Source: Actinomycetes bacterium
GTDB lineage: Bacteria; Actinomycetota; Actinomycetes; Streptosporangiales; Streptosporangiaceae
NCBI GenBank assembly: GCA_021792405.1
Contig: JAJYUU010000044.1
Coordinates: 1-35,145, forward strand
DNA length: 35,145 nucleotides
Direction of reading: 5' to 3'
The number at the start of each line of letters is the position of its first letter. Position 1 is the stretch's first letter. The position numbers and the translations under genes were made by a program. This document shows positions 24,554 to 32,654 of the stretch, one piece after another. The notes below the pieces were generated by a model. It saw only the letters and a list, made by a program, of their open reading frames with translations. It did no database searches and had not been told where the DNA came from.

Positions 24554-25612
24554 TCACCGGTCAGGCCCATCTGCCGGGGTGGGCGGCTCGGTGTCCGCGA
24601 ACTCGGCACGCACGCCGAGCAGTCGTACCGGCCGCCGGTCGGTGAACTTCTCCAGTGCGGCGAGCGTGGCCCGCTCGATGGCGCTGCGCTCGCTAGACGG
24701 CTGGTCCAGCGTCACGCCGTGGGTGCTGGTAAAGAATGGCCGGTAGCGGACCTTGACGACGATCCGGATGGCGGGCCGCTGCTCGGCCAGCACGTCCTCG
24801 GTCACCCGCCCCGCGATCTCGAGCACTTCGGCCCGGACTTGGTCCCAGTCGGTGACGTCCTGCTGGAACGTGACTTCGCGGCTGCGGGACCTGGGCAGGT
24901 ACGGCTCGGCGCTGACTTCGTCGGAGCCGATGCCGCGTGCCGTCAGCACCAGCCATGGCCCGGTCGTCGGGCCGAACCGGGCGGCGACTGCCCGGACATC
25001 GGCGGTGGCGAGCTGGCTTACTGTCATGATGCCGAGCTCGGCGAGCTTGCCTGCGGTCTTGGCGCCGATGCCCCACAACGCGCTGGTCTGCTGCCCGCCG
25101 AGGACATCGAACCAGTTCTGGCTGGTCAGCCGGTAGATCCCGGCAGGCTTGCCGAGCCCGGTGGCCAGCTTGGCCTGCAGCCGGTTCTCGCCGATGCCAA
25201 CCGTGCTGTCCAGCTGCGTCGCAGCCCTGATCCGCTGCTGGATCTGCCGCGCGAAGCTCTCCGGGTCATCGGAGTCCACCGCGACGAACGCCTCGTCCCA
25301 GCCCATCACCTCGGTCACCGCGCCGAGGCTGCGCAGCGCCGCCATTACTTCCTCCGACACCGCCTCGTAGGCCGCGCGGTCGGCCGGGAGGAACACGCAA
25401 TCCGGGCAGCGCCGCACCGCGGTGCGCAGCGGCAGCCCGGAATGCACGCCGAAGGCGCGGGCCTCGTAGGAGGCCGTCGCAACGACGCCGCGCTTGGCCG
25501 GGTCGCCGTCGCCGCCCACGACGACCGGCAGGCCACGCAACTCCGGTCGTCGCAGCACCTCCACGGCGGCGATGAACTGGTCGAGGTCGACGTGCAGCAC
25601 CCACGCGGTCAC
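24554..25612 (-). CDS. dinB: Y-family DNA polymerase IV (DinB)
   Basis: Error-prone translesion polymerase. The 352-residue protein carries the first catalytic Asp in LHVDLDQFIAAVEVLRRPE, the fingers motif VVATASYEARAFGVHSGLPL, and the second acidic pair Asp106-Glu107 in EVMGWDEAF. These are followed by STVGIGENRLQAKLATGLGKP, the helix-hairpin-helix LWGIGAKTAGKLAELGI and the little-finger region RSREVTFQQDV. Sub-type within the family cannot be settled. Start is GTG 25612, which places the catalytic loop at the normal N-terminus; the frame is open further upstream across the divergent YbaK gene, but that extension has no family match. It is divergent from the YbaK gene and upstream of the epimerase gene, which has its own promoter. 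Confidence 0.92.
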   Translation of the reverse strand: MTAWVLHVDLDQFIAAVEVLRRPELRGLPVVVGGDGDPAKRGVVATASYEARAFGVHSGLPLRTAVRRCPDCVFLPADRAAYEAVSEEVMAALRSLGAVTEVMGWDEAFVAVDSDDPESFARQIQQRIRAATQLDSTVGIGENRLQAKLATGLGKPAGIYRLTSQNWFDVLGGQQTSALWGIGAKTAGKLAELGIMTVSQLATADVRAVAARFGPTTGPWLVLTARGIGSDEVSAEPYLPRSRSREVTFQQDVTDWDQVRAEVLEIAGRVTEDVLAEQRPAIRIVVKVRYRPFFTSTHGVTLDQPSSERSAIERATLAALEKFTDRRPVRLLGVRAEFADTEPPTPADGPDR

Positions 25613-25641
25613 CGCTCTAGTGTCGCGGCAGTTAGCCGGTC

Positions 25642-26157
25642 GTGGCGCTAGGCTCACCCAACGTGGCAGGACGCGGCGGCACCAGGGCGACGCAGCGGCT
25701 CGCCAGCCTGGGCATCGCGCACACGATCCACCGGTACGACCACGATCCGGCATGCTCGTCCTACGGCCGGGAGGCGAGCGAAGCTCTCGGCGTGCCGCCC
25801 GACCGGATGTTCAAGACGCTGGTCGCGGACGTGGACGGGCAGCTCACGGTGGCGGTCGTGCCGGTGTCGGGCAGCCTGGACAGCAAGGCCCTGGCCGCCG
25901 CTGTGGGCGGCAAGAAGGCCGCCATGGCCGACCCGGCACTGGCCGAGAAGGCATCAGGTTACGTAACGGGCGGTATCGCGCCACTCGGGCTGCGCAGGCC
26001 GCTGCCTGTCGTGGTCGATGAAACGGCGCTGCGCCATCCGACTGTCTTCTGCAGTGCCGGCCAGCGCGGGATGCAGCTCGAACTGGCTCCCGCCGACCTG
26101 GTGAAAGCCGCCGGCGCCCGGGTTGCGCCGATCGCCCGCGCGACGGCGCGCGGCTGA
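25642..26157 (+). CDS. ybaK: YbaK/EbsC-type aminoacyl-tRNA deacylase
   Basis: A trans-editing enzyme that hydrolyses mischarged Cys-tRNA(Pro) in the best studied members. The 171-residue protein shows ATQRLASLGIAHTIHRYDHD, PPDRMFKTLVADVDGQLTVA (with the conserved Lys of the family), VPVSGSLDSKALAAAVGGKK and SGYVTGGIAPLGLRRPLPVV, ending with FCSAGQRGMQLELAPADLV. The start may be GTG 25642 or GTG 25663; neither has a strong ribosome binding site. Divergent from dinB with about 30-50 bases between them, so their promoters must be very compact or overlap. Convergent with the GH15 gene, ten bases apart. Confidence 0.92.
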   Translation: MALGSPNVAGRGGTRATQRLASLGIAHTIHRYDHDPACSSYGREASEALGVPPDRMFKTLVADVDGQLTVAVVPVSGSLDSKALAAAVGGKKAAMADPALAEKASGYVTGGIAPLGLRRPLPVVVDETALRHPTVFCSAGQRGMQLELAPADLVKAAGARVAPIARATARG

Positions 26158-26167
26158 TCAGCCGAGG

Positions 26168-28240
26168 TCACTCGGTCCGGTCCTTGCGGCGCTTTTGCCT
26201 GCCCAGGTGCCGCGGTCGTTCCGCAGCACCTGCCATTGCCTGGTGTGCCTCCTCCTCGTCGTGCTCGATGACGTGCATGACCGCGTTGATCAGCGCCAGG
26301 TGCGTGAATGCCTGCGGGAAGTTGCCGAGATGCCGGCCGGAGCTCGCCTCGATTTCCTCGGCATACAGCAGCAGCGGACTGGCGTAGGACAGCACCTTCT
26401 CGCACAGGTCCCTGGCGCGGTGATGCTCGCCGATCTCAGCCAGCGCCGAGACCAGCCAGAACGAGCAGATCGTGAACGTGCCTTCCTCGCCGGGAAGTCC
26501 GTCGTCGGTCTCCTCGACTTGGTAGCGGCGTACCAGGCCATCCACGGCGAGCTCATCGGCGATCGCCAGCACGGTCGCCCGGAGCCGCGGGTCGTCGGGC
26601 GGCAGGAACCGCAGCAATGGCATCAGCAGCAGGGACGCGTCCAGCGCCGTCGTCTCATAGTGCTGGCAGAACACGCCCCGGTCATCGACCGCGTTCGCGC
26701 AGATGTCGGCATGGATCTCGTCCGCCGCCTGCTGCCAGCGCCGCGCCGCGTCCGGGTCTTCCCTGATCCGCGCGAGCCGGGCGCCCCGGTCGGCCGCGAC
26801 CCAGCACATCATCTTCGAGGAGGTGAAGTGCCGGGGAGCCCCGCGAACCTCCCAGATGCCCCGGTCCGGCTCGCGCCAGTGCTCGAGCGCGTGCTCGACC
26901 TGGTGCCTGGCCATCTGCCAGACGCGCTCGTCGAGCCGGTCCCTCGACCTGGTGTGCAGGTAGAGCGAGTCCAGCACGACGCCCCAGACGTCGTTCTGCT
27001 GCTGGGCATAGGCGTCGTTGCCGATCCGCACTGGCTGAGCCCCGTCGTAGCCATGCAGGTGCTTGAGCGTGTGCTCGGACAGGTCACGTCGGCCGTCGAT
27101 GCCGTAGACGATCTGCATGTTGCCGCGGTCGCGCTCGACCAGGTCGGCAAGGAACGCGAAGTAGTCGCTGGCCTCCCATTCGAAGCCGAGCGTGAACAAT
27201 CCCCAGAGAGCGAACGTGGCGTCCCGGATCCAGCTGTACCGGTAATCCCAGTTTCGCTCGCCGCCCGGTTCCTCCGGCAGTGAGGTGGTGGAAGCGGCGG
27301 CGATCGCTCCGGTCGGCGCGAACGTCAGGCCTTTCAGCGTGAGAGCGCTGCGGGCCAGGTAGCTACGCCAGCGGTGGTCAGGAAAGTCGCCGCGGGCCAG
27401 CCAGTGCTGCCAGTGGTGGGCCGTCCAGACGAGCCGCTGATAGGCCTCGCCGAAGTCCTTCGGCGGGGGAACCCGGCCCCATGACAACGCGACGAACCTG
27501 GTCTCGCCCTCGTGCAGCATCGTGCGCGACCGGGCGCTAGAGCCCTCCAGGCCGATCCTGATGTCGGAGGTGAGAGTGAGCGTGAGGTCGCTCTCCTCGG
27601 GCGCCACCTGCGCCTGGTAGTAGCCGCGCTCGGTGTGGCGCCAGTCGCACCGGAGCCGGCCGTAGTCGAAGACCGGGTCGCAGTCCATGACGAGCTGCGC
27701 GTTGCCGTGCACGCACCGGACAGTGCGCAGCAGCGTGTGCTCGGCGTCGTAATCGGTCGGCGGCCTGGTGTGCGAGCTGCGGCCCGGATGCTCGTGCCGC
27801 CAGGGCCCCATCAGCAGGCAGTCGCGGACTATGATCCAGCCATCGCCGCAGTCCCAGCTAGTCTCGACGACGAGCGTGCCGGGCAGATAGCGGCGGTCGG
27901 CCGGCTCGCTGAAATTCTCCGGCCCGAGCCTGAACCGCCCGGCATCCCGGTCTAGGAGTGCGCCGAACACGCTGGCGCTGTCCAGCCTCGGCAGGCACAT
28001 CCACTCGATGGTGCCGCTGGGCGCGACGAGGGCAGTGACCTCGCAGTCGGACAGGAACGCGTAGTCGGCGATCGGCGGGAACGGCGAGGCGGCCGGACCT
28101 GGCCGGCCGTCCCAGCCAGGTGACACTGTCAGGTAGCCGGGCGCTTCGCCGGGCGTCAGCGAAACCGAGACCTCGGCAGGCCGGGCAAGCGCCTCAGCTG
28201 ACGTGCGTGCTGCCGGTGGCCTCCCGTCCCCCGCGGTCAT
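26168..28240 (-). CDS. Glycoside hydrolase family 15 protein (trehalase/glucoamylase-like)
   Basis: A 690-residue GH15 enzyme. The N-terminal beta-sandwich domain begins near PIADYAFLSDCEVTALVAPS with GTIEWMCLPRLDSASVFG. The (alpha/alpha)6 barrel holds ERNWDYRYSWIRDATFALWG, IGNDAYAQQQNDVWG, RGIWEVRG, SSKMMCWVAADRGARLA, EEGTFTICSFWLVSALAEIG (with a likely catalytic Glu) and YAEEIEASSGRHLGNFPQAF (the second likely catalytic Glu). Family knowledge: many mycobacterial and streptomycete members of this size are trehalases. The substrate (trehalose or alpha-glucan) cannot be decided here. No signal peptide, so it is probably cytosolic. Start ATG 28240 with a weak Shine-Dalgarno. Confidence 0.9.
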   Translation of the reverse strand: MTAGDGRPPAARTSAEALARPAEVSVSLTPGEAPGYLTVSPGWDGRPGPAASPFPPIADYAFLSDCEVTALVAPSGTIEWMCLPRLDSASVFGALLDRDAGRFRLGPENFSEPADRRYLPGTLVVETSWDCGDGWIIVRDCLLMGPWRHEHPGRSSHTRPPTDYDAEHTLLRTVRCVHGNAQLVMDCDPVFDYGRLRCDWRHTERGYYQAQVAPEESDLTLTLTSDIRIGLEGSSARSRTMLHEGETRFVALSWGRVPPPKDFGEAYQRLVWTAHHWQHWLARGDFPDHRWRSYLARSALTLKGLTFAPTGAIAAASTTSLPEEPGGERNWDYRYSWIRDATFALWGLFTLGFEWEASDYFAFLADLVERDRGNMQIVYGIDGRRDLSEHTLKHLHGYDGAQPVRIGNDAYAQQQNDVWGVVLDSLYLHTRSRDRLDERVWQMARHQVEHALEHWREPDRGIWEVRGAPRHFTSSKMMCWVAADRGARLARIREDPDAARRWQQAADEIHADICANAVDDRGVFCQHYETTALDASLLLMPLLRFLPPDDPRLRATVLAIADELAVDGLVRRYQVEETDDGLPGEEGTFTICSFWLVSALAEIGEHHRARDLCEKVLSYASPLLLYAEEIEASSGRHLGNFPQAFTHLALINAVMHVIEHDEEEAHQAMAGAAERPRHLGRQKRRKDRTE

Positions 28241-28336
28241 GCCCGCTACTTTGCCCTGACGCGCCGGCCGCCAACCATGTCAGGGGCTATGACAAACCAG
28301 CGGTAATGCGGCAGACCGCCGGACGGCGGGCGGTGC

Positions 28337-28379
28337 GCCTACCGGACTCCGCGCGGTGAGCCTACCGGACTCCGCGCGG
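28337..28379. repeat. 20-bp direct repeat at the 3' end of the AlkB-like gene
   Basis: GCCTACCGGACTCCGCGCGG occurs at 28337-28356 and again at 28360-28379 with three bases between. The second copy contains the last codons and stop of the AlkB-like gene; the first lies just beyond it. Confidence 0.85.
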
Positions 28380-28988
28380 CCGGAACTGCACGCTTATCCG
28401 CGGGCCGGTCGGCCGGGCAGATTTCGGTATCGCGTGCTGCCAGGTGCGCTGGCAACTGCCGCCCATGACCAGCAGGTCGCCGTGGCCGATGTCGTACCGC
28501 AGGCCGGGACCGCCGCCAAGCGGCCGGAGCAGCAGCGGGCGGGGCGTGCCCAGCGACAAGATTGCCACGATGGTGTCCTGCCAGCTGCCCCGCCCGATCG
28601 TGTCGCCGTGCCAGGCCACGCTGTCCCGGCCATCCCGGTACAGGCACAAGCCGGCTGTCGCGAATCGTTCGCCGAGCTCGGCTTCGTAGTGCTCGTCGAG
28701 CGCCTGCATGGCCCTGGTCAGCAGCGGATCAGGCAACCGCTCACCCTCGGCATAGAAGCAGAGCAGCCGCGGTACGTCGATGACACGGTCGTACATCCGG
28801 CGCCGCTCGGCGCGCCACGGCACGACCGCGAGCAGCCGGCTGAAGAGCTCGTCGGCGCCGGTCAGCCAGCCCGGCAGGACGTCGATCCAGGCACCGCGGG
28901 CAAGCTCGGTGCGCTGCAGCCCGTCGAGCGAGCCCGGACCCGGCTGCCTGGTCAGGTCCAGCAGCGAGGCCTGCAATGCTTCGTTCAT
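28362..28988 (-). CDS. AlkB-like 2-oxoglutarate/Fe(II)-dependent dioxygenase
   Basis: Oxidative demethylation repair of alkylated bases is the expected role. The 208-residue protein contains the iron ligands in SVAWHGDTIGR (His127, Asp129) and His185 in RTWQHAIPKSARPTGPRISV, with arginines in ISVQFRPRG for 2-oxoglutarate and substrate binding. The beginning resembles AlkB homologues of actinobacteria (PRLLCFYAEGERLPDPLL). Start ATG 28988; an ATG at 29012 is in frame, and neither has an obvious ribosome binding site. It is divergent from a glutamine amidotransferase across a region that carries the 38-bp palindrome. The substrate may be DNA, RNA or protein. Confidence 0.88.
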   Translation of the reverse strand: MNEALQASLLDLTRQPGPGSLDGLQRTELARGAWIDVLPGWLTGADELFSRLLAVVPWRAERRRMYDRVIDVPRLLCFYAEGERLPDPLLTRAMQALDEHYEAELGERFATAGLCLYRDGRDSVAWHGDTIGRGSWQDTIVAILSLGTPRPLLLRPLGGGPGLRYDIGHGDLLVMGGSCQRTWQHAIPKSARPTGPRISVQFRPRGVR

Positions 28989-29044
28989 ACGTTCGAGACT
29001 ACATCGCTGCATCGGCCGGGAGTTCGGAAATCGGACTTGATCGT

Positions 29045-29082
29045 TGTTGGTTTTCTGTCGCTATAGCGACAGAAAACCAACA
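29045..29082. repeat. 38-bp perfect palindrome in a divergent promoter region
   Basis: Each arm is TGTTGGTTTTCTGTCGCTA and the second arm (29064-29082) is its exact reverse complement, with no spacer. After a three-base mismatch on each side, a further 6-bp pair (CTTGAT at 29036-29041 and ATCAAG at 29086-29091) extends it to 56 bases. The arms are AT-rich compared with the genome. It lies between the divergent AlkB-like and amidotransferase genes. Confidence 0.95.
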
Positions 29083-29138
29083 TCCATCAAGATCGCGAAG
29101 GGCGCTGGGCGCCAAGGCCGCGCACGAGGGAGGGCGAG

Positions 29139-29210
29139 ATGCGGAATGAAGCCCGTTCCCGGAGAATGAAGGCGGACGCACGCGATCACGGGAGGCGCAG
29201 GTGCGGGTAG
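29139..29210 (+). CDS. Candidate 23-codon upstream ORF before the amidotransferase gene
   Basis: ATG 29139 is preceded by a strong GGGAGGG site and opens MRNEARSRRMKADARDHGRR followed by RCG and a TAG at 29208-29210. Its stop lies ten bases inside the amidotransferase gene, which would couple translation. The peptide is highly basic. There is no evidence beyond the ribosome binding site and overlap, so it may be chance. Confidence 0.3.
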   Translation: MRNEARSRRMKADARDHGRRRCG

Positions 29211-29884
29211 TCGTGGTGCGGCATCACGCCATCGACGATGCCGGGTTCATTGCCGACGCGTTCCGGGCGCGCGGTGCCGAACTGGCGGTGCATCAGTTCC
29301 CTGCGGGCGGGCCGTTGCCGTCGCTGGACGGCGTTGACCACGTCGTCGTGCTCGGCGCGGCCTGGTCGGTCTACGAGGAGCGGATCCGCGACTGGATCGG
29401 CGCCGAGCTCGACTGGCTGCGGGCGGCTGATGCCGCCGGCATTCCGGTCCTGGGCATCTGCTTCGGCGCGCAGGCGCTGACCGCTGCGCTCGGCGGCCAG
29501 GTAGAGGCGGCACCGCGGAGCGAGGTCGGCTGGACGACGGTGCAAACGCTCGAGCCGGAGCTGATCGAACCCGGGCCGTGGCTGGAGTTCCACCACGACA
29601 GGTGCCTGCCGCCGCCGACAGCGCGGGTGCTCGCCCGGAACGAGTTGTGCGCGCAGGCATTCACCATCGGGCCGCACCTGGCAGTCCAGTTCCATCCGGA
29701 GGTCGACGCGGCGCAACTGGGCCGCTGGCTCGCCGATGGCGGCAAGGCCGAGGCGCAGCGGGCAGGCCAGGATCCGGACAAGCTGATCGCCCAGACCGAG
29801 GCGGAGGAGCAGCAGGCGGCGCTGCGCGCGGACCGGCTGGTCGCCGTTGCGCTGCGGCTCGCGAAGCCCGCCGCGGCCGCCTAG
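29201..29884 (+). CDS. Class I glutamine amidotransferase domain protein
   Basis: A 227-residue stand-alone glutaminase of the GMP-synthase-like type. The nucleophile is Cys87 in PVLGICFGAQALTAALGG, and the His/Glu of the triad are His165 and Glu167 in AVQFHPEVDA. The N-terminus RVVVVRHHAIDDAGFIADAF and GVDHVVVLGAAWSVYEE are normal for this family. The C-terminal 50 residues are an Ala/Glu/Arg-rich helix. The partner or acceptor substrate is unknown; no synthetase gene is adjacent, so an isolated glutaminase or an enzyme acting on a free amino acid derivative is possible. Start GTG 29201 with GGGAGG six bases upstream. The divergent region to its left carries the large palindrome. Confidence 0.85.
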   Translation: MRVVVVRHHAIDDAGFIADAFRARGAELAVHQFPAGGPLPSLDGVDHVVVLGAAWSVYEERIRDWIGAELDWLRAADAAGIPVLGICFGAQALTAALGGQVEAAPRSEVGWTTVQTLEPELIEPGPWLEFHHDRCLPPPTARVLARNELCAQAFTIGPHLAVQFHPEVDAAQLGRWLADGGKAEAQRAGQDPDKLIAQTEAEEQQAALRADRLVAVALRLAKPAAAA

Positions 29885-30076
29885 CGCAGGGCCCTGCTGC
29901 CCCGCACGCCGGGGGCTGGCCGAGTTCGAGCGGCACAGCACGGCCGGACGGAGCTGCCGCGCGCCGGGTGGCTATCTGGCTGCCGCAGATAGTGACAACC
30001 GAGCGTGATTCGGTACAGGGTGTACCTGAGGAACTTCGGGCTGCCCGATGCCCGCGAGAGAACGAGAGCAGGTGCG

Positions 30077-31633
30077 ATGCCAGACATCCTGACGGCTTAT
30101 GCCGAGAGCCAGCCGGACAAGCTCGCCGTCGTCGATGACAAGGGCGAGGGTGACATAGTCCAGTGGACGTACGCCGAACTGGAGGCGGCGGCGAACCGGC
30201 TCGGGAATGTCCTGCTGGAGCTCGGCGCCAAGCCCGGCGGCAAGGTGATCTGGTGCGGCCCTAACTCGGTGCCAGTGGTTACGGTGATCAACGCCACCCG
30301 GAAGATCGGCGTGGTGGCCGTGCCGCTGAATTACCGGCTTACCGCGGACGAGGCCAGGTACGTGATCGGCCATTCGGACGCCGAGATCGCGTATGTGGAC
30401 GCGGAGTACGCGCACCTGTTCGAGGGGCTGGTCGGTGACCTCGCGACCCTGCGGCACGTCATAGTCTTCGGCGGCGCGCCTGGCGCCGGGATGCTGAGCA
30501 GCGAGGACCTCACCGCCAGCGCGCCGGCTGACCCGCCCGATGTCGGTGACGCGGTGGGAACCGGCGGGACCATGATCTACACCTCCGGCACCACCGGCAA
30601 GCCGAAGGGCGCGGTCCGGTACGCCACCGACCAGGAGACCGGCCTGGCGCTGATCAGCCTGCTCGGCTACCGGCCGGACGACATCTACATCACCTCGGGG
30701 CCGCTCTACCACAGCGGGCCCGGCGCCTTCATGGGCATCGGCCTGCTGTTCGGCCAGACCATCGTGGTACAGCGCAAGTTCGATGCGGAGGACTGGCTCC
30801 GGCTGGTGGAGAAGTACCGGGTCACCTCGACCTTTTCCGCTCCGGCGCTGATCCGGATGGTGTGCGCGCTGCCGGAAGAGGTGAAGGCTAAGTACGACCG
30901 GTCGTCCATGCGGGTGATGATTGCCAACGCGGCACCGTGGAGCTTCGCGCTCAAGCAGCAGTACGTCAATGACTTCCCGCCGGAGTCGCTGTGGGAGGTG
31001 TACGGCTCGACCGAGCTGGGCGTCGACTGCGTGCTCAGGCCCGAGGACCAGATGCGCAAGCCGGGCTCGTGCGGCCAGCCGGCTCCCCTGATCGAGATCG
31101 TGCTCTTCGACGCGGAGGGCAACGTCGTGACCGGCACCGGGCCGGAGAACTCCGGCGAGCTGTACGTCCGGTCGAAGGGCGTGTTCAACGAGTACTACAA
31201 GCAGAAGGACAGCTACGACGCGGCCAGCCGGGGCGACTTTCACACTGTGGGTGACATCGCGTACTGGGATGACGAGGGCTACCTGTACATCTGCGACCGC
31301 AAGAGCGACATGATCATTTCCGCTGGCATGAACATCTACCCAGCGGAGATCGAGGCGGCACTCGAGCAGCACCCGTCGATCTACGACGTGGCGGTTTTCG
31401 GCATCCCATCCGAGGAGTGGGGCGAGATCGTGCACGCCACCGTCGTGCTCGCGCCCGATGCGTCGCTGACGCCCGAGGAGATCAAGGCGTTCGGGAAGCA
31501 GCACCTGGCCGGCTACAAGGTTCCGCGGTCGGTGGACTTCGTCGCGGAGCTGCCGCGTACCGGCTCTGGCAAGATCCTCAAGAGGCAGCTGCGGGCGCCC
31601 TACTGGGCCGGCCGGACCGCGCAGGTCGGCTGA
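30077..31633 (+). CDS. Fatty-acyl-CoA synthetase (FadD-like AMP-binding protein)
   Basis: Adenylates a carboxylate and transfers it to CoA. The 518-residue protein has the P-loop-like motif MIYTSGTTGKPKGAVR near residue 166, LYHSGPGAFMGIGLLFGQT, WEVYGSTELGVDCVL, the hinge motif YICDRKSDMIISAGMNIYPA and the C-terminal catalytic lysine in ELPRTGSGKILKRQLR. This is the fatty-acid CoA ligase pattern; chain-length preference is unknown. Start at ATG 30077, with AGCAGG seven bases upstream; a longer frame to 30005 has no such site and no family match. It is followed after 34 bases by the ligase gene on the same strand, so a three-gene transcript is possible. Confidence 0.9.
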   Translation: MPDILTAYAESQPDKLAVVDDKGEGDIVQWTYAELEAAANRLGNVLLELGAKPGGKVIWCGPNSVPVVTVINATRKIGVVAVPLNYRLTADEARYVIGHSDAEIAYVDAEYAHLFEGLVGDLATLRHVIVFGGAPGAGMLSSEDLTASAPADPPDVGDAVGTGGTMIYTSGTTGKPKGAVRYATDQETGLALISLLGYRPDDIYITSGPLYHSGPGAFMGIGLLFGQTIVVQRKFDAEDWLRLVEKYRVTSTFSAPALIRMVCALPEEVKAKYDRSSMRVMIANAAPWSFALKQQYVNDFPPESLWEVYGSTELGVDCVLRPEDQMRKPGSCGQPAPLIEIVLFDAEGNVVTGTGPENSGELYVRSKGVFNEYYKQKDSYDAASRGDFHTVGDIAYWDDEGYLYICDRKSDMIISAGMNIYPAEIEAALEQHPSIYDVAVFGIPSEEWGEIVHATVVLAPDASLTPEEIKAFGKQHLAGYKVPRSVDFVAELPRTGSGKILKRQLRAPYWAGRTAQVG

Positions 31634-31667
31634 CTGGCGCACTGCCCGGTGGGTAGATGATCGTGTT

Positions 31668-32654
31668 GTGGCAGACCAGGAATGGCGGGATCCGCCGCCG
31701 GGGCTGCGCCCGATGCTGGCGACCGCGGGCACCTTGCCGTCGGACGACTCCGGCTGGGCCTATGAGATGAAGTGGGACGGCCTGCGCGCGCTGGCGTTCG
31801 TCGCCGACGGCCAGGTCAGGCTCACCTCGCGCACGACCCGCGACATCACCCAGGTCTACCCCGAGCTGGCCGGGCTCGCTACGGCGTCCGGGGTGCGGCA
31901 GGCGGTGCTGGATGGCGAGATCGTGGCATTCGGCGGCGGCGAGTGGCCTGACTTCGAGGCGCTCCAGCAGCGGATGAACATAGTATCGGCCGCGCAGGCG
32001 AGGCAGCTCGCCGACCGGGTGCCAGTCAGCTACCTGGCCTTCGACCTGCTCTGGCTGAACGGGCGTTCCCTGCTCGACCTGCCTTACTCGCAACGCCGCG
32101 CGCTGCTTGAGGGTCTCGGCCTGACCGGGCCTAACTGGCAGGTGCCGCCATCGTTCACCGGGGAGAGCGGCGCCGACGTGCAAGCGGTCTCCCTGGCGCA
32201 CGGCATCGAAGGCGTGATGGCCAAGCGCCTCCGGTCACGCTACGAGCCCGGCCGCCGGTCTGCCTCCTGGCGGAAGATCAAGAATGTCCGGAGCCAGGAG
32301 GTTGTAATCGGCGGCTGGAAGCCGGGCGAGGGCGGCCGGGCAGGCTGGATCGGGTCGCTGCTGGTGGGCGTCTACGAGGACGACCGGCTTGTCTACGCCG
32401 GCCATGTCGGGACCGGGTTCAGCCAGCAGACGCTGCGCATGCTGGGCGAGCGGCTCGAGCCGCTGAGCCGGACGGCCTCGCCATTCGGCACGACCGTTCC
32501 GCCGGAAGACGCGCGGCACGCCCGCTGGGTAGAACCGGTGCTCGTGGCCGAGGTGACGTTCGCGGACTGGACCAGGTCCGGCCGGCTGCGGGCACCGTCC
32601 TACAGAGGCCTGCGCGGCGACAAGATTCCGGCCGAAGTGACCCGTGAGCCCTGA
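31668..32654 (+). CDS. ATP-dependent DNA ligase, LigD ligase domain as a separate protein
   Basis: A 328-residue ligase with the nucleotidyl-transferase lysine Lys35 in YEMKWDGLRALAF. It also has LDGEIVAFGGGEWPDFEALQ, SYLAFDLLWLNGRSLLDLPY, EGVMAKRLRSRYEPGRRS and SWRKIKN, followed by the OB-fold part (GWKPGEGGRAGWIGSLLVGV). It joins nicks or ends in repair. The beginning GLRPMLATAGTLP is that of LigD ligase domains; the mycobacterial LigC form differs. Start GTG 31668. The polymerase-domain gene begins 11 bases before its stop, so the two are coupled; together they amount to a LigD split into two polypeptides. No Ku gene is visible in the window. Confidence 0.9.
   Translation: MADQEWRDPPPGLRPMLATAGTLPSDDSGWAYEMKWDGLRALAFVADGQVRLTSRTTRDITQVYPELAGLATASGVRQAVLDGEIVAFGGGEWPDFEALQQRMNIVSAAQARQLADRVPVSYLAFDLLWLNGRSLLDLPYSQRRALLEGLGLTGPNWQVPPSFTGESGADVQAVSLAHGIEGVMAKRLRSRYEPGRRSASWRKIKNVRSQEVVIGGWKPGEGGRAGWIGSLLVGVYEDDRLVYAGHVGTGFSQQTLRMLGERLEPLSRTASPFGTTVPPEDARHARWVEPVLVAEVTFADWTRSGRLRAPSYRGLRGDKIPAEVTREP

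Noticed and set aside
26168-28240. Plus-strand frames opposite the GH15 gene
   Set aside because: Shadow frames of a gene with clear catalytic motifs; their translations have no domain signature.
29972-31732. Long open frame on the minus strand opposite the acyl-CoA synthetase gene
   Set aside because: It is an antisense shadow, typical of GC-rich DNA, of a gene with clear motifs; the translation has no family resemblance and no ribosome binding site.
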